Shown: positions 12,519 to 24,922, numbered from the stretch's first letter. The stretch: 64,000 bases of DNA from Metarhizium brunneum (GCF_013426205.1 NC_089425.1:2976001-3040000); one strand, 5' to 3'. The notes: generated by a model not told the origin, from the sequence alone. Program-made: numbers and translations.

Positions 12519-13308
12519 CACATGGATAAGAGCAACCAGTAATCTTTATCCATACGTGGTGTGTCGTGTCCACAGCATAAGTAGCTTTGCATCGGGAACG
12601 GAGGAAAATCAAGGCGTTCTGGTGGTCTCATTTTGTATATGATGTAAATTAATGTGTAGCGCAAGTAAGGCCTGCTACCATGCGAATATACGTCAAGGGT
12701 ATTCACAACATGTCTCCGACTCTCCGTGGCGGGTTGCCCTCCGAATCCAGCAATTTCTATCCATGAATTGGACGTATATACGGTAGAAGATGCTAAACAA
12801 ACACAGCACTTCTTTGTCCTGGCTTAACATCCCACTCAATGATGGGGGTCCTGATGGAAGGACCTGCCGAGAAGTTCAAGTTGACACTTGCGTCTTTCTA
12901 GATTACACCTGCTTGGGCACTGGCAGTTGTCAGAACGCGGCTGCCAGGTGTCAGGCACCCGACGAACCGCCGCTTCCTTATTTATTTTGCTCGCACGCCC
13001 GCCTTCCTGTGTATTTCTCTCTTCTTCCTCATCAGGCCGCAGCGCTTCGTGCCTCGTTTAAATTCCACTCTAGCATCGCAGTGTGCGTTGTCGACTAGAC
13101 GCATCTTTTCTCTCTCATCACACGCTTCGACTGACATTTCATCGAAAGTCTTTTTTGAGCCCGCACGTTTTTCTCTTGATTTAGCCTTAAGACACGTTGG
13201 ATGGCCTTTTCCAACCTCGTCTTGACTACGGGATTCGTTGGACTTCTCGTTTGAGACCTTGATTGTGCCAAGAATCTATCCAGCCAGTCCGTATCATTCC
13301 TTATCAAA
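12519..13308. other. Intergenic: KEX1 3' end and promoter of the zinc-knuckle gene
   Basis: 790 bp between co-oriented genes. Its second half carries pyrimidine-rich tracts (about 13005-13035 and 13105-13160) typical of fungal promoters and leaders. No supportable gene is seen. Confidence 0.5.
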
Positions 13309-15044
13309 ATGGGAGACTGGGGAAATTCTGGTGACAACTGGGGATCAGCTGGAGGCAATGATTCAGGATGGAATCAGCCTCAAGTAAAATGCGGTGCTTG
13401 TAGTCAGGAAGGGTAAGTAGCATGCTAGCAGATTGGGTGTAACGTGATTGACAACGTTTCGAAGCCACGAGGAGGCGAACTGCCCCAACCAACATACGGA
13501 AGCTGGCAATGATGACGCCAACAACAAGTGTTTCAACTGCGGTGAAACTGGGTAAGTGCCTGTGTAATTATTCCGTCAAGGTTATAGTTTGCAGAGCTAA
13601 CGTGACCGAAGCCACCGAGCTGCCGATTGCCCGACTCCTCGAGACACCGCTTGCCGTTATTGCAAGAAGGAGGGGCATATGATTCGGGACTGCCCAGACA
13701 AGCCGCCCATGGTGTGTGACAACTGCGGCCAGGAAGGTACAGATTCAATCAACGAATGATGGCAAGAAACACTGCTAATCATGAAATGCAGGTCATATGC
13801 GGAAGAACTGTGAGAATGCGCGGGTCATCAACAGAGATCATGTTGCCGATATTTCTCCTGAGGAAGCTCTGTCCAAGCTCAAGACTGCTTGCTCTGAGCG
13901 AGATGTCGACGACGCGAAAGAAGCGCTTCAGGAGTACGTCAAAGCCATCGGAGGAGACACCACCTACCGCCAGCTGCAGTCTCTATTTATTGATCAAGGC
14001 ATCAATCTTTGGTTCATTGCTACTGAGCGTCAACTCGTAAATGTCTTCACCAATATGGACCTTCAAGGCCATACTGGAAAGAAGTACACAATCTCGTACA
14101 GGTTCTCAGAGAAACCCGAACGCCCTCGTGAGGCTGAAGCGTTTCCAAAGAGCCGCGAGGAACTCTTGGAGAGGCTTGATGATGCTGGTGAGGTAGTCGA
14201 CACCGGTCTTCGGAAGTGCCACAACTGTGGTGAATTAGGGCACTCCAGCAAGTTCTGCACTCAGGAGAAGGTCGAGAAGAAAGCCCAGCCTGCCATTTCG
14301 TGCAGCAACTGCGGCGGCGAGGGCCATCGTATTCGGGACTGTAAGGCTTCGAAGCTCTTTTTGATTCCATGGTACTCACAGTAATTAACAGGCCCCGAAC
14401 CACGAGTAGACAAGTTTGCCTGCCGAAACTGCGGGTAGGTGATGCTATACGTCCCATGTTTCCTGTGGATTCTGCACACCAGTACTGACTGCTGCAGAAA
14501 ATCTGGCCACAAGGCTTCTGATTGTGAAGAGCCTCCCAATTTGGACAATATGGAGTGTCGGAAATGCGGTGAAAGTAAGTCAATTTCACAGATGATTCAT
14601 GGAGTATCTCTAATTCAGTTCAGAGGGCCACATGGGTAAGGATTGCCCACAGGGAGGTAGTCGAGCCTGTCGCAACTGTGGGCAGGAAGGTCACATGGCC
14701 AAAGAGTGCGATCAGCCGCGTAACATGGATAATGTTACATGCCGTAACTGCGAAAAGACTGGGCATTTCAGCAGAGACTGCCCTGAGCCAAAAGATTGTA
14801 CGTGTCTCCACCTTCCTTCTTTGATTCATCCTAATGTTGTACAGGGAGCAAGGTGCAGTGTTCAAACTGCCAGAAGTTCGGACATACCAAAGTCCGCTGC
14901 AAGGAACCACTTGTTGCTGATGATGACGGCGGCTTCCCCGATACAGCTGAAAATTCCAATGGCGTTACCACGGATTCGGCTTGGCCAAGTGGCAATGGAG
15001 GCGGCCAGTCCGGTGAGCTCACTGCCGAGAATTGCGGATGGTAA
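13309..15044 (+). CDS. CCHC zinc-knuckle protein with 11 knuckles (CNBP/Gis2/Byr3-like)
   Basis: Eight exons: 13309-13412, 13465-13551, 13612-13736, 13792-14340, 14392-14434, 14498-14574, 14624-14797 and 14845-15044, encoding 452 aa. Eleven C-x2-C-x4-H-x4-C knuckles are visible. Four are N-terminal (CGACSQEGH, CFNCGETGH, CRYCKKEGH, CDNCGQEGH) and seven C-terminal (from CHNCGELGH to CSNCQKFGH). Between them is a predicted helical segment of about 100 residues (EEALSKLKTACSERDVDDAKEAL...). The N-terminus is a short Gly/Trp-rich stretch (GDWGNSGDNWGS). CNBP/Gis2/Byr3 proteins bind single-stranded nucleic acid and influence mRNA translation; that role is inferred. The count and split layout exceed the seven-knuckle Gis2 type, so this is the larger filamentous-fungal form. 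Five of the seven introns fall at the same place inside a knuckle, just before its GH. Confidence 0.9.
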
Positions 15045-15494
15045 TTTCAGGCGCAATATTAATCATGAATCTTGAGATTTTCAGAGGGTTGCGAGTTTGC
15101 TATAGTTCTGCTTCTTTGTTTTCGCGGCGACTCGAGATTCCGCTGTATGGCCCTCGGCGAGGACGCCATGATTTATTACAGTAGATAGGTTGCTCTGCCC
15201 CAGACTTGGCTGAAATGAATTGCCATAGACCATGTTAATCTTCCGCCATGGTGATATTATGTTTCGTACCGAGGGTGCTCCTAGTCTGTAACACGCTATT
15301 GGCCAGGAGCTGCAACCCCGCCCCCGCATAAAACCGAGGTAAAGGCATCAAGACCTCGTCGGCTTGTCGGCCTGGCGATGATTCCAAACAACCATAACGC
15401 TTATAACGCTGGATAGGACTTCCAATTATCAGAGCGGCTGCGTGAAGTAGAAGACGCATCTCTTTTCCAGGTAAATCCGTGAATTGACACAAAA
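15045..15494. other. Intergenic, zinc-knuckle gene to GST-like gene
   Basis: 450 bp between co-oriented genes, holding one 3' UTR and one promoter. Nothing else is recognisable. Confidence 0.5.
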
Positions 15495-16554
15495 ATGGCT
15501 TCCGAGAACATCATTCTCTATCATTACTCTTACTCCCCATACGCTCGAAGAGTCACATGGTATCTCACCCTTCGCGGAATTCCGTACGCACAATGTGTAA
15601 GTTCTTAGAAAGAAAAGCCCAGCGTCTGGCCCCAATACTGACTATACCAAGGTTCAACCACCTACAATGCCTCGCCCAGACGTGGCACGCCTCGGAATTG
15701 GATACAGACGCATTCCCATCCTCTCCATCGGCAGAGACGTCTACCTGGATACCCGTCTACAGTTCATCAAGCTTGAAAACATGGACATTTCTCTCCCCCG
15801 CCTCGGAACAAGCCAGCCCGATCAGCGGGCCATCGAGCGTCTCCTCTCAACGCTGATGACAGATGCCGGCGTGTTCGGCTGGGCCGCCTCCCTGCTCCCC
15901 AGCGACCTGCCCCTCCTCAAGAACCCAACCTTCCAAAAGGACAGGGCGGAGTTCTTTGGCACGCAGCCTCGGCCTGACCCCAAGCACGTTGCCCTCCGCG
16001 AGGTGGCCTCCGTGTTCAACCTCCTCGAGACGACCCTCCTCGCCGACGGGAGGGACTGGATCCTCAAGACCCCGGGCCCCGGCCTCGCTGACATTGAGGC
16101 CGTGTGGCCGCTGCACTGGCTGGCCGGACTTCCTGGCGCCTTGCCAAAGGACAGGTTCGGCCCGCAGGTGTACCCCAAGGTCTACGCGTGGATCCAGCGC
16201 TTCGAGGAGGCTCTTCAGCAGGCGAGGAAGAAGGCGGGCAAGCCGAGGACCGTGAGCGGCGAGGAGGCGGAGAAGTTGATCCTGGCCTCGGAGTATCACG
16301 AGAGTGAGGGCCCCGTGGACGAGGGGGACTTTGAGGTGGCGAAGCTAGGGCTGAGGAAGGGGGATGAGATTACGGTTGGGCCGACTGATTTTGGGGCCAC
16401 GAGGAAGGATGTCGGTCGGCTGGTGAGCTTGGCCGGCGACGAGGTGGTGTATGAGACCAAGCCGGAGGGCGAGGGGAAGCAGGAGGTGAGGGTGCATGCG
16501 CCGAGGCATGGGTTTAGGATTCAGAAGGGGAGGGAGGCTGGCACGAAATTGTGA
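15495..16554 (+). CDS. Glutathione S-transferase-like protein
   Basis: Two exons, 15495-15596 and 15652-16554, with a 55-nt intron (GTAAGT donor, CAAG acceptor), encode 334 aa. The N-terminus (ENIILYHYSYSPYARRVTWYL) is a thioredoxin-fold GST_N pattern. It continues into RRIPILSIGRDVYLDTRL, where a GST would contact the gamma-Glu of glutathione (usually E/D-S). A helical second half matches a GST_C region (DGRDWILKTPGPGLADI). The last ~90 residues form an extra charged, beta-rich tail (GDEITVGPTDFGATRKDVGRL) not found in canonical GSTs of about 220 aa. The SPYARR motif lacks the CPxC of thioredoxin-like enzymes. Substrate and true GST activity are unknown. Third-position GC is higher here than in the neighbours. 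Confidence 0.8.
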
Positions 16555-19500
16555 TTTATTGATTCACTTATTTGTTTTATGGTTACTTGGTCCCTGTCAC
16601 GTTGTTGGCGTGGCCGAGGTGAAGATATTAGCTTTTTCTATTTATCATATGACCGTCCATTGATTAACTACTCAATTTACTTTTGATGGCATTTTATGCT
16701 ACAGACCTAGTACGCCTCTTCTAGAATCTCCAATGTGAAACGAACGGTGCTAGCTAGGTGGCTAGCCTAAATCTCGTCTCCTGCATGTACAAGCTCTCAA
16801 GAACCAAAACAAAACCTGGACTTGTTCCTTTGTTTTGATCATGTCGCATTCACGTGCCGTGGTATTCGAGTCTGGTGACTTACCCTACGGGTGGGCATTG
16901 ATTGTGAAATCCGGAATCCCAGCGACCGGGTAAAAAAACGACAGAGCCCTGTTTACACGGCATTCGCCAACTGTAGGCGTTTCCGTTCGGGGCTGCGCAC
17001 CACCCAGTGAGGCTGGAATCGGAAGACTGGCGGGCAAAAAGGCATCAATCTCGAAACTCTGGGGAAAGCGCCTTTGCCGGGATGGCTGCATGCCAGTGAC
17101 GTAACTCTACCACGCTCCAGGATATTGGGGAGAATATTCACAAATGTGACTGAGCTTGCTCACCGTGATCTGGGCCGTGGCTTGAAGAAAACGCGGACCA
17201 GCATACCATTCAATCAGCAAACCTTCTTGACAGGTTTCACTCTGTTTTACCGGGACGAGGCCATGAGCCCAATGCGTGGACGAGTGGGCGCCGGGCATGA
17301 GAGCTGACGTCATCCAGTCCTCATAGCGCGACATGGGGAGGACGCGGGACCCTCTGGGATCCTGTTAGTAGCTCTGGGTGCACAGTGCGCGGGCAAAGGT
17401 GGGTTTTGCGGCTGCTGCTTCCACCGTGCCAACTGAACTGGTGTCCGGTCGAGAGTCGAGACACCGTTCGGGAGTCGAATTCAGCAGGTTGCCCTGTCGC
17501 TCAATCAAGAAGTATCTTCTGTTGTCGTTCCGTTCATGATTCGTTTGGCCGTATTGCCGACGTTTGTTGTGAAATCATTTCTGCATGGCTTGTCAGAGGC
17601 TTGCTTGCCGTGTCGTCCGTCCAGTCAAGCTCCCTGCCCTCCACCGTGCATAACGCACCACCTGCATGCGAGGAAACACGAGCAAACGAGGTACGGGGAC
17701 AACTACTCCGTACCCAAAGCCGGCCGGCGGGAGATACGTAGTAGTAAGTTGCTAACTTGCTGCAGGGAGCTGCGGCTGGGCATTATACATCGGCCAGTCT
17801 CAGTTCAAAAACGACGGATGGGTGGATGGCGGTTGATGGCTCGTGGTGATTGGCGCAGTTGCTCTGTATCAGATATGGTGGTTGCACGATTTGAACCAAA
17901 GCCTGCAAGAAGGCGGCGAATGAGGCTCGACGAGTACGCCACCTCCAACTTCTTGTTCTAGATTCAGGGGACTGTGGTTGATTAGCACTTGGGATGTGTT
18001 TTCGTGGAGTTGATCGACTCACCACTGTCGACTGGCAGCTAGAGGACCCAGGACACAGGATAGCCAAGTTGAAACTGAAGGGGAGGACTGCGGAATTGAT
18101 TCGACCGGCGCCTAATGATAAGTCCTACGTCTTCATATTTCCAATAATAGTTGATCCATGCTGAGAACAAATCATGTCATGACCCCTGACAGGACGGCCC
18201 TCAGGGTAGGCCGGTCTCTCGGGTCGGTGGGCAGAGTTGACTTGGTCGCTTTGCTTGGGTTCTCGGTCCTCAACGAAACATCGACGGCCGATAATGGACT
18301 GACTGACTAGGGAACCATCTCCAACCACAACTCCAGCTCGTGCAGGTATATAAGGTGTTCTAACACTCCATCAGTTCTGTCTGGCCCGAAGCCGTGGTGC
18401 CACCAAAATCTCTCAGCCCACCATGGGATATTCTCCCTAGAACGCGCCATCATGGGCTGTGGAGTCCATGGACACAACCCGGGATTGTAAGTGGATGTTT
18501 TGTTGGATGGCAGAATTTTGTTGCGGGTGGGCAGATCGTCATGGTTGGCGTGCGCGTTTATGAAGCCATTTCTCGTTTTGGGCAGCATGTCGTGACAGGC
18601 CGTGACGACGAGAGTGATGATGCTGTGCTAAAATCCTATTTGTACCTAACTAGGCACTTAACTCTATTCTGTGTCCGTGTTCGGCCCCCCCTCTCTTTCT
18701 GACGGCCATGTGGAAAAGGTGCTTCGTTTTGTGTGTGAATGGCGGACAATACGGAGTACGCAAACGGTATCTCGTCCTCTGGTGTGGGCGGCCATTATTA
18801 GTACTCCGCACACCATTGATAGTGAAGGTTGGAGGTTAATGAAATACATGCTGATTCCTTCAGCATTGGAGATGGAGGTTTTTGCCCGCCAGGTTGATTT
18901 GCGAATTGCCACCCACGGTACTCCGTATGCATGCTGCATGCGCCTGTTATTTGGTTACCAATTTGGCCTATGCTCGAGTCGCTCCTTCCCCAGGTTAGCC
19001 TGGGACGTGAAGGCGACGAACTCGCCCTCCGTTACGGCGTATTGAGTACAGTCTCTGACCCAGGCGCTCGCCCAATTGTGAATGATACGAAGCGAAGTGA
19101 GGTGATGCATCCATCCACGGCCATCTTGGTCTGGCAGTTTCTGCCTGCCTGCAAGAATGTGCACGATTGCACGACGGCGATTCACAGGCGCATCGGCCGA
19201 TTCGACGTGTCGATAAGTGGGAAGCAGCACTGATCAGTCGAGTCTGATTCGAAGGTCTCTGCCCGACATTTCTCGAGTTCCCGCACAGTGTCAGTTGCTG
19301 AGAAATCAGAATTTTGTCAGCCAGTCAGGTAGAGGCAGGGTCCACGGCCGTTGCTCCTGCCCTGTTTGTCCATGGCTCTTGCCCCGGCTGCCCGCCAACA
19401 TTGGACCCGCCCTGCTTGACCATTCTGGACGAGGTAGACGTTCACAGTACGAGCAACGGAGCGCTGTCTGGCAGAGCGTGGCTGCCGGTTGCCAGCTGCC

Positions 19501-20139
19501 AGTGCCAGCCAAGCCGGCACACAATAGAGCCTTTTCCTAGCCCCCCCCGGCGCCGCCATTCGCTTTTTTTCCTGCGCCTTCTTTTTCGCTGCTTCCTCAC
19601 AACGTCATCTCTGACGTCTTTCCTTCCCCAAACTCAGCCTGAGCCCCTTCACGATCCTCGTCTCGTTCGAGCCGCTCGCCGCAATCCCACACAGCAGCAC
19701 GCCGCAGTCCGCTTGCAAGCAACGGGCTCCCGACACACACCCTTTATATATTTTTTTTTTAACCCGGTGCTTGTAGGGGCGCATCTTATTTGGGTCGGAA
19801 ATCACCTGGTCGTGCCGACGCCGACGCGGTGGTGCAGAGACTTTCCCCGGCTGCCAGACGGTCTCCTTGCTAGTCTGTTGGCAACCAGCCCAGCTTCGCC
19901 TTGCGGGTGTAAATCTTCGCCCACTCCAGATAGGCGCCGTTCTGGACTCGCGACGCTGCAAAATCCCACAGCTCAGGGCTCCCGTCACAAACGCCTCTGA
20001 CATCTGTTGCTGTCTCTGACCTCACTAGCCCTCTTTTTTTGTTCCTTCCATCTACCTCGCCGCTGTCCGCTCCCTACCCCACCCGTATCCAGCCATTCCC
20101 TTGCCCCCAAGATAATACATCATACATCATAGTGTCATC
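16555..20139. promoter_or_regulatory. Long intergenic region and leader upstream of the ATF1 bZIP gene
   Basis: 3.6 kb between co-oriented genes with no supportable gene. It holds three exact TACGGAGTA-type motifs (17704, 18750, 18919) and one variant (18801). About 19540-20139 is strongly pyrimidine-rich and probably a long 5' leader. A 228-codon plus-strand ORF (19314-20000) overlaps this leader but is low-complexity and opposed by minus-strand ORFs, so I read it as chance. Confidence 0.5.
18750..18927. repeat. Cluster of TACGGAGTA / TACTCCGTA motifs
   Basis: TACGGAGTAC at 18750-18759, the one-mismatch GTACTCCGCA at 18801-18810 and GTACTCCGTA at 18918-18927 lie within 180 bp. This is the densest group of a motif seen at least 11 times in the window. 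Confidence 0.7.
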
Positions 20140-21988
20140 ATGGGGACTTCTCCTGGTACCGAGTCGAAGTCCCCCAAATCCTCCAACAACAAAACATTAC
20201 GGCAAGGTGAGCCACATCGAATTGTCCCATTTCAGGCTCCTGAATTTCGTCCTTTCTACACAACTACCGTTGTCACGCAATCTCACGTCTTGATGTCCGG
20301 TATTGCATTGCGTGCTGCTCCACTGTCGTCATTTTCGCCTCTGTCACAGCCCAACCCTCCTTTGCTTGAGCTTCAAACCATTGTGCAAGTTCGTTGTCCA
20401 ACCACTCGTCGTCGTTCGCATCTTTGCTCACATGCGTTTCTCATTCTAGGTACAGTCTCCGACTCCAAGGCCGACCCTGCCGCCGTGAAACCGGATGGTG
20501 CGTCTAATGCGGAAGCTGCTAAACCTCTCGCACCGCCGCCTCGACCCGGTCAACAACCACAAGGCAATAATACCCCCGACTACTTCTCTGGCCAAGGTGG
20601 CGGATCTCTCAGCCTGGAGCCCAATCCGTTCGAGCAGTCTTTCGGGGGTGGTGGTGGCCCAGAGACTCCAGGAGGCACAAAGCTTCCTTCAGTCGCTGCC
20701 TTGACCTCGCCATCTTCACTTCTGCCAGTTAATACGCCGTTCACCTGGGGAGGAGGCTCGCTGCGCACCGGTCCATTGAGTCCCGCAATGTTGTCGGGAC
20801 CGGCCAACGATTATTTCAGTGACGCGCATCACTTGCGAGGCGGATTTCCAACGCCAAACGAGTCATCGTTGAGGTCAGGACTTACACCTGGAGGCAGCGG
20901 TTCCATGTTCCCGGCGCCAAGCCCCAACTCCCAAGCACTCTTCGCACAGCTTGCCAGTGGAGGCGCGACTCCAAGCACAATAGACTTTCATCGAACTGCT
21001 ATGAGCGCGGCTGCTGCCAAGCGCGAGCAAGGACAGCCTCAAACACAATCGCAACAAGTGACATCACAACCAGCAGATATGCCAAACGGCGCGACGCCTA
21101 CTGTTAAAGCAGAGCCGAAACAGGCATCCGGGCCTTTCGATCCTCACGACAACGATGCTGCCAACGGCCTCTTCATGCTTGCGCAAGGCGCACAAACCAG
21201 AAACGGGAACCAACCATCATCACAATTCCCTACATCTAGTGCGCCTAGTCACGCTCATCCTGCGCCAGCACCTCCTCAGACCTCCAACACATCGCCACAA
21301 ATGTCGACCGGAAATGCTGCGTCAAGAGGTGGCAGCGAAGGCACCAATGGATCGGAAGAGCCGGAACAGGCCAAGCCTGCGGCCAAAGGAAAGGGTAAGA
21401 AAGCCACTGCTGCTGCATCTAACGGAAGAAGGAAAGCCGATGATACACCGGCCAAAGCTCCTCCCAACAAAAAGTCTAAGGGAAATGCTGGTGCAGTGAA
21501 CGGGATGTCACCTGAGGTGTCGGACGAGGAGGACGATGATATGGGAGACGATCCCAGTTCGAAGACAAAGATGACGGATGAAGAAAAGCGTAAGAATTTT
21601 CTCGAGCGTAATCGGTAGGTTGATTCTTCCCTTGCCACATGATGTAAACTTTATGCTCATACGATGTGTTAGTGTCGCTGCCCTCAAATGTCGGCAGAGG
21701 AAAAAACAGTGGCTCGCCAATCTACAAAATAAAGTCGAAATGTACAGCAGTGAAAATGACGCGCTTACATCTCAAATCACTCAACTAAGAGAAGAAGTTG
21801 TGAACCTAAAAACTTTGTTATTGGCGCATAAAGACTGTCCAGTGACCCAGCAGCAGGGCCTGCACGGTACTTTTATGTCTGGGGTTGTTGAGCCTTTTAA
21901 CGCCCAGATGAACCCTTATGGAATGGCCGGCCCGATGCCTAATCAGCAAGTCATGGCTGGTCAAAGCATCCAGCGCCGATTCTCATAG
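20140..21988 (+). CDS. atf1: Atf1/AtfA-type bZIP stress transcription factor
   Basis: Three exons, 20140-20206, 20450-21614 and 21673-21988, encode 515 aa. The C-terminal half carries a bZIP: basic region FLERNR-VAALKCRQRKKQW, with the second intron splitting the Arg codon of NR/VAA, then a leucine zipper (LQNKVEMYSSENDALTSQI...). A long Ser/Pro/Gly-rich N-terminal region contains NTPDYFSGQGG, LPVNTPFTWGGGSLRTGPLSP and FPTPNESSLRSGLTPGG, with SP/TP sites matching the HOG-type MAP kinase-responsive region of fungal Atf1/AtfA. An acidic DEEDDDMGDD patch and basic KKSKGNA stretch precede the bZIP. These factors act downstream of the Hog1/Sty1 kinase in oxidative and osmotic stress and in conidial tolerance. 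The first intron is 243 nt, a multiple of three, and free of in-frame stops, so an isoform retaining it (+81 aa) is possible. Confidence 0.9.
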
Positions 21989-23311
21989 GAAGAATGGGGG
22001 GACGGACTTCGAAATGGCCGATAGACCATGTGTCGACAGGCTCATAAGGTGGAGACAGTTTATCTAGTTCTTCTTTCTTCCACAAACGGGATCTTCCTGC
22101 GTGTCGTTGTGATGAGAGATAGAATGGCATGGACTGCGAGGCCTCAAGCAAGCATTCCCTTACTGCGCAGCCACGCGCTGCAAGGGTTGACTATGCAGGG
22201 CCGGAGAGGCATTTGTACAAATTTTGGTCATTGTGCAATTGGACTGTACAACAGTATGATGAAGTTCATAAGACCTGTTTGGGATATCGGGCAAGGAAAG
22301 AAAATGGCGACTTCGAATCAGGCTCATTTTTCATTTTACAAGCTGCGGGACATGACGTTTGGTTCCCCATGAACAGAATGGGCACGCTGTCTAGCCCCGT
22401 TACGCGCTTATTTATGTATATTCTGCGGATCACACGTACATCAAAAGGTGTTTTACAGGACGAGTTCTGGTTTTAGTGGCGGCGTTGCGGAGGAACCGGT
22501 GCTCTTGTGGACAGTACTTTTGCGGACAACGTACTTGGGGTCGATTGGCTTGTTTTAGTGTATTACACAGTAGCTGTAGGCAACATGACGCTACGTAGCG
22601 ATTTGAGAGACTTGAGCTAAATCATGGAATGAATCGTCTATCCATGAACACGGCCGACTGGTCTACCGGATGGTGTTGGTAGCACTCGCACCCTGCATCA
22701 CTGCGGTCCACGGAGCTTGTATGCTCGCTGTATATCTATGAGATGCTTATGGCTCTGCCGTTTAGAAGTCTTGAAACGCTGCAGAGCCGCAAAACCTTGC
22801 AGTTGACCATAGAGAGACATGGGATCAAATTGCGCGTGTCGTGTCTGGTGAGACTTGCCTGTCCAATCACGGAGGCTGGTGGGCAGCCTGCAGTGGTGGG
22901 GGTGCTTGGGCTGCGAACCGGCCCAAAGGGGTTTAGCGGGACTGTTGAGGTTCCCTCACCACCTTCTTGGGAGCGTAAACAACATGAGCCGAGTTCTCTC
23001 TCCCAGACGGACCATCGCCATTCCCGCGCCTGCAGCTGCTCTCTCGCGAACATCATTCCCCCCGTGCAGTTAAACGCCAAAAGCGCCAATCAAGAAGTAT
23101 AAGCGACCCCAAGGGATTTTTACGGTGCTGGCTGCCGAGCCCAACGCGACGCATTTGACGCGACTGTTGCTCGGCAAAGGTCACCAACCACGCGCCACGA
23201 CCCCAGCTGGGTGGCTAACCACCACCGCAACCAGCGACCGACATTGGTATTTTTACAGCCCCCATTGCTTCTTACGACATATACTCCATGATATCGCTCA
23301 ATTAGCCATCC
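21989..23311. other. Intergenic, ATF1 3' region to DSN1 promoter
   Basis: 1.3 kb between co-oriented genes. The longest ORF (22743-23102, 119 codons) overlaps an antisense ORF of similar length and shows no family features. Confidence 0.5.
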
Positions 23312-24922
23312 ATGACGACTCTCGTGGCGACTCAACGGGCGCTAGAACATCTTAGCATGAGCAACCAGCAAGAGCGCCGACGGAGCAAGCGTCAAGTCGG
23401 TAAGTTTTTATCGCTGAAGCGGGAGCGTATGGGAAATATTGAATGATGGAAATACTGACATTGGACATAGCCGCGGCCGACTTTGAACGGGACGATGATT
23501 TCCAGTTTGTGCGAAAGTCGAAAAGGTCCAAGACGGAGGAGTCCTCGGGGAGCAAAACGACAGGCGGGGGCCGGATAACGGCAGAGCAAGTCGTGAAAGA
23601 ATCCACAAGCACAGCAAATAAGGCCATTGCTCCATCAACATCAACATCGGCGACACCGGGTACACGGAGATCCTCGCGGCGGAGGCAAGCTGACGACGCA
23701 TCTCATCAAGATGAGCCTCAGACGGACAGGAGACCGACGAGGAGGAGCATTAGGGTTGCTACAGCTGGGGCGGATGATAGCGCTGAGGGCTCGATATTAC
23801 GCGGCACGTCGAAGGCAACGAGCCCGAACGGAGAAAAGGCATCGAAACCAAGACGATGGGAGCCTTCGCCAACTCCACGGCGGCCAACCGAGTCCAAGAT
23901 TGCGCTTCCCATGAGTGATACCCCAATTATTAATCGAAATAAAGAGATGCGCAAAAAGGGCGGGAAGGGGAACAGACGGAGCAGTTTAGGGTCCCGCGGC
24001 CGAAGAGCCAGTTCACTGATAGAGAGCGGGCAAACAGCAACACCGCATCGCGATGTGAATACGGCCGAGTTCTACAAGCATATTGAAGCAGAGGGTTTGC
24101 TCGAACCGAAAAGGATGAAGCAGTTGCTGATGTGGTGCGGCGAGCGTGCCTTGCCGAAAAAGCCGCCTCACGGGACACCGAATTCAAGCGCTATCTTAGG
24201 TGGTATGTCCTGGAAATATAGCTCAACGGGCGATAAACAGACTTGCTAACTGGATATAGCCCGAGCGATTCAAGAACAAATATTAAAGGACTTTGCTCAG
24301 CGGACCGACTTTTCAAACTGGTTCAGCAGGGACGAAGATGCGCCAAAAGAAGCGCCTATCTTGAAGCCAAATCCCCGGAATATTGAGCTAGATGAAAAAT
24401 TGACGACGTTGGAGGCGAAAATAAAAGCGTAGGCATTAATTGACGTTTGATCAGTATGTATACATGCAATGCTAACCAACCACTAGATTACAAGATGAAA
24501 AACAAGCCTGGCTGGCAATATGCCAACCACCGCCCGACATTCCCCCGATATTCTCCTCCTCTACGGAGGCGCCGAAAATTGAACTCCCCGATTTCAACCT
24601 CCTCGAACCCGAAGAAGTAAAAATCCGGACGTATCTCGCCGACGAAATGATTCCCTTTGCAGATATGCGCGCGAAAACAGAAGAGAGAATACGCAAAATC
24701 CAAGCCTCTCTCGAATTCGAAGTAGACCAGTTAGCAGACAATGTGCACAAGTTGGAGCAAAGGGTACTGGTGGCGGGTCGACAGGCAGATCAGGTCCTTC
24801 GTTTGAGCGCGGCACGGCTCAAGGAGCGTGAGCAGCGGGAGAAGAAGAGCGCAGGGACGAGGGATATGCCCTTGATGGAGGTGTTGAGGAGTCTGAGCAA
24901 CATTTTACCCGAGGGAGGTTGA
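23312..24922 (+). CDS. dsn1: Kinetochore MIS12/MIND complex subunit Dsn1 (Mis13)
   Basis: Four exons, 23312-23399, 23471-24202, 24260-24428 and 24487-24922, give 474 aa. The start at 23312 (MTTLVATQRALEHLSMSN) is used; the in-frame ATG at 23357 (MSNQQERRRSKRQ) is the alternative. The N-terminal half is basic and disordered with repeated R/K-R-x-S stretches (RRSSRRR, RRPTRRSIR) that look like Aurora-type phosphosites. The conserved Mis13/Dsn1 region starts near EFYKHIEAEGLLEPKRMKQLLMWC and runs through ILKDFAQRTDFSNWFSR. A C-terminal helical or coiled-coil part follows (EVDQLADNVHKLEQRV). Dsn1 bridges inner centromere chromatin to the Ndc80 complex. Introns of 57-71 nt all keep frame. The two neighbouring genes do not share its function. 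Confidence 0.88.

Noticed and set aside
17735..17766. Tight GTAAGT...GCTAAC...CTGCAG series
   Set aside because: It would make an intron of about 25 nt, too short for a spliceosomal intron, and no ORF flanks it.
17880..17910. GATTTGAACC word resembling a tRNA T-arm on the minus strand
   Set aside because: The arm does not pair and no D-arm, anticodon stem or acceptor stem can be built. The same holds for GGATTTGAAC near 61014.
19314..20000. 228-codon ORF in the ATF1 leader region
   Set aside because: Pyrimidine-rich low-complexity sequence overlapped by antisense ORFs; no family features.
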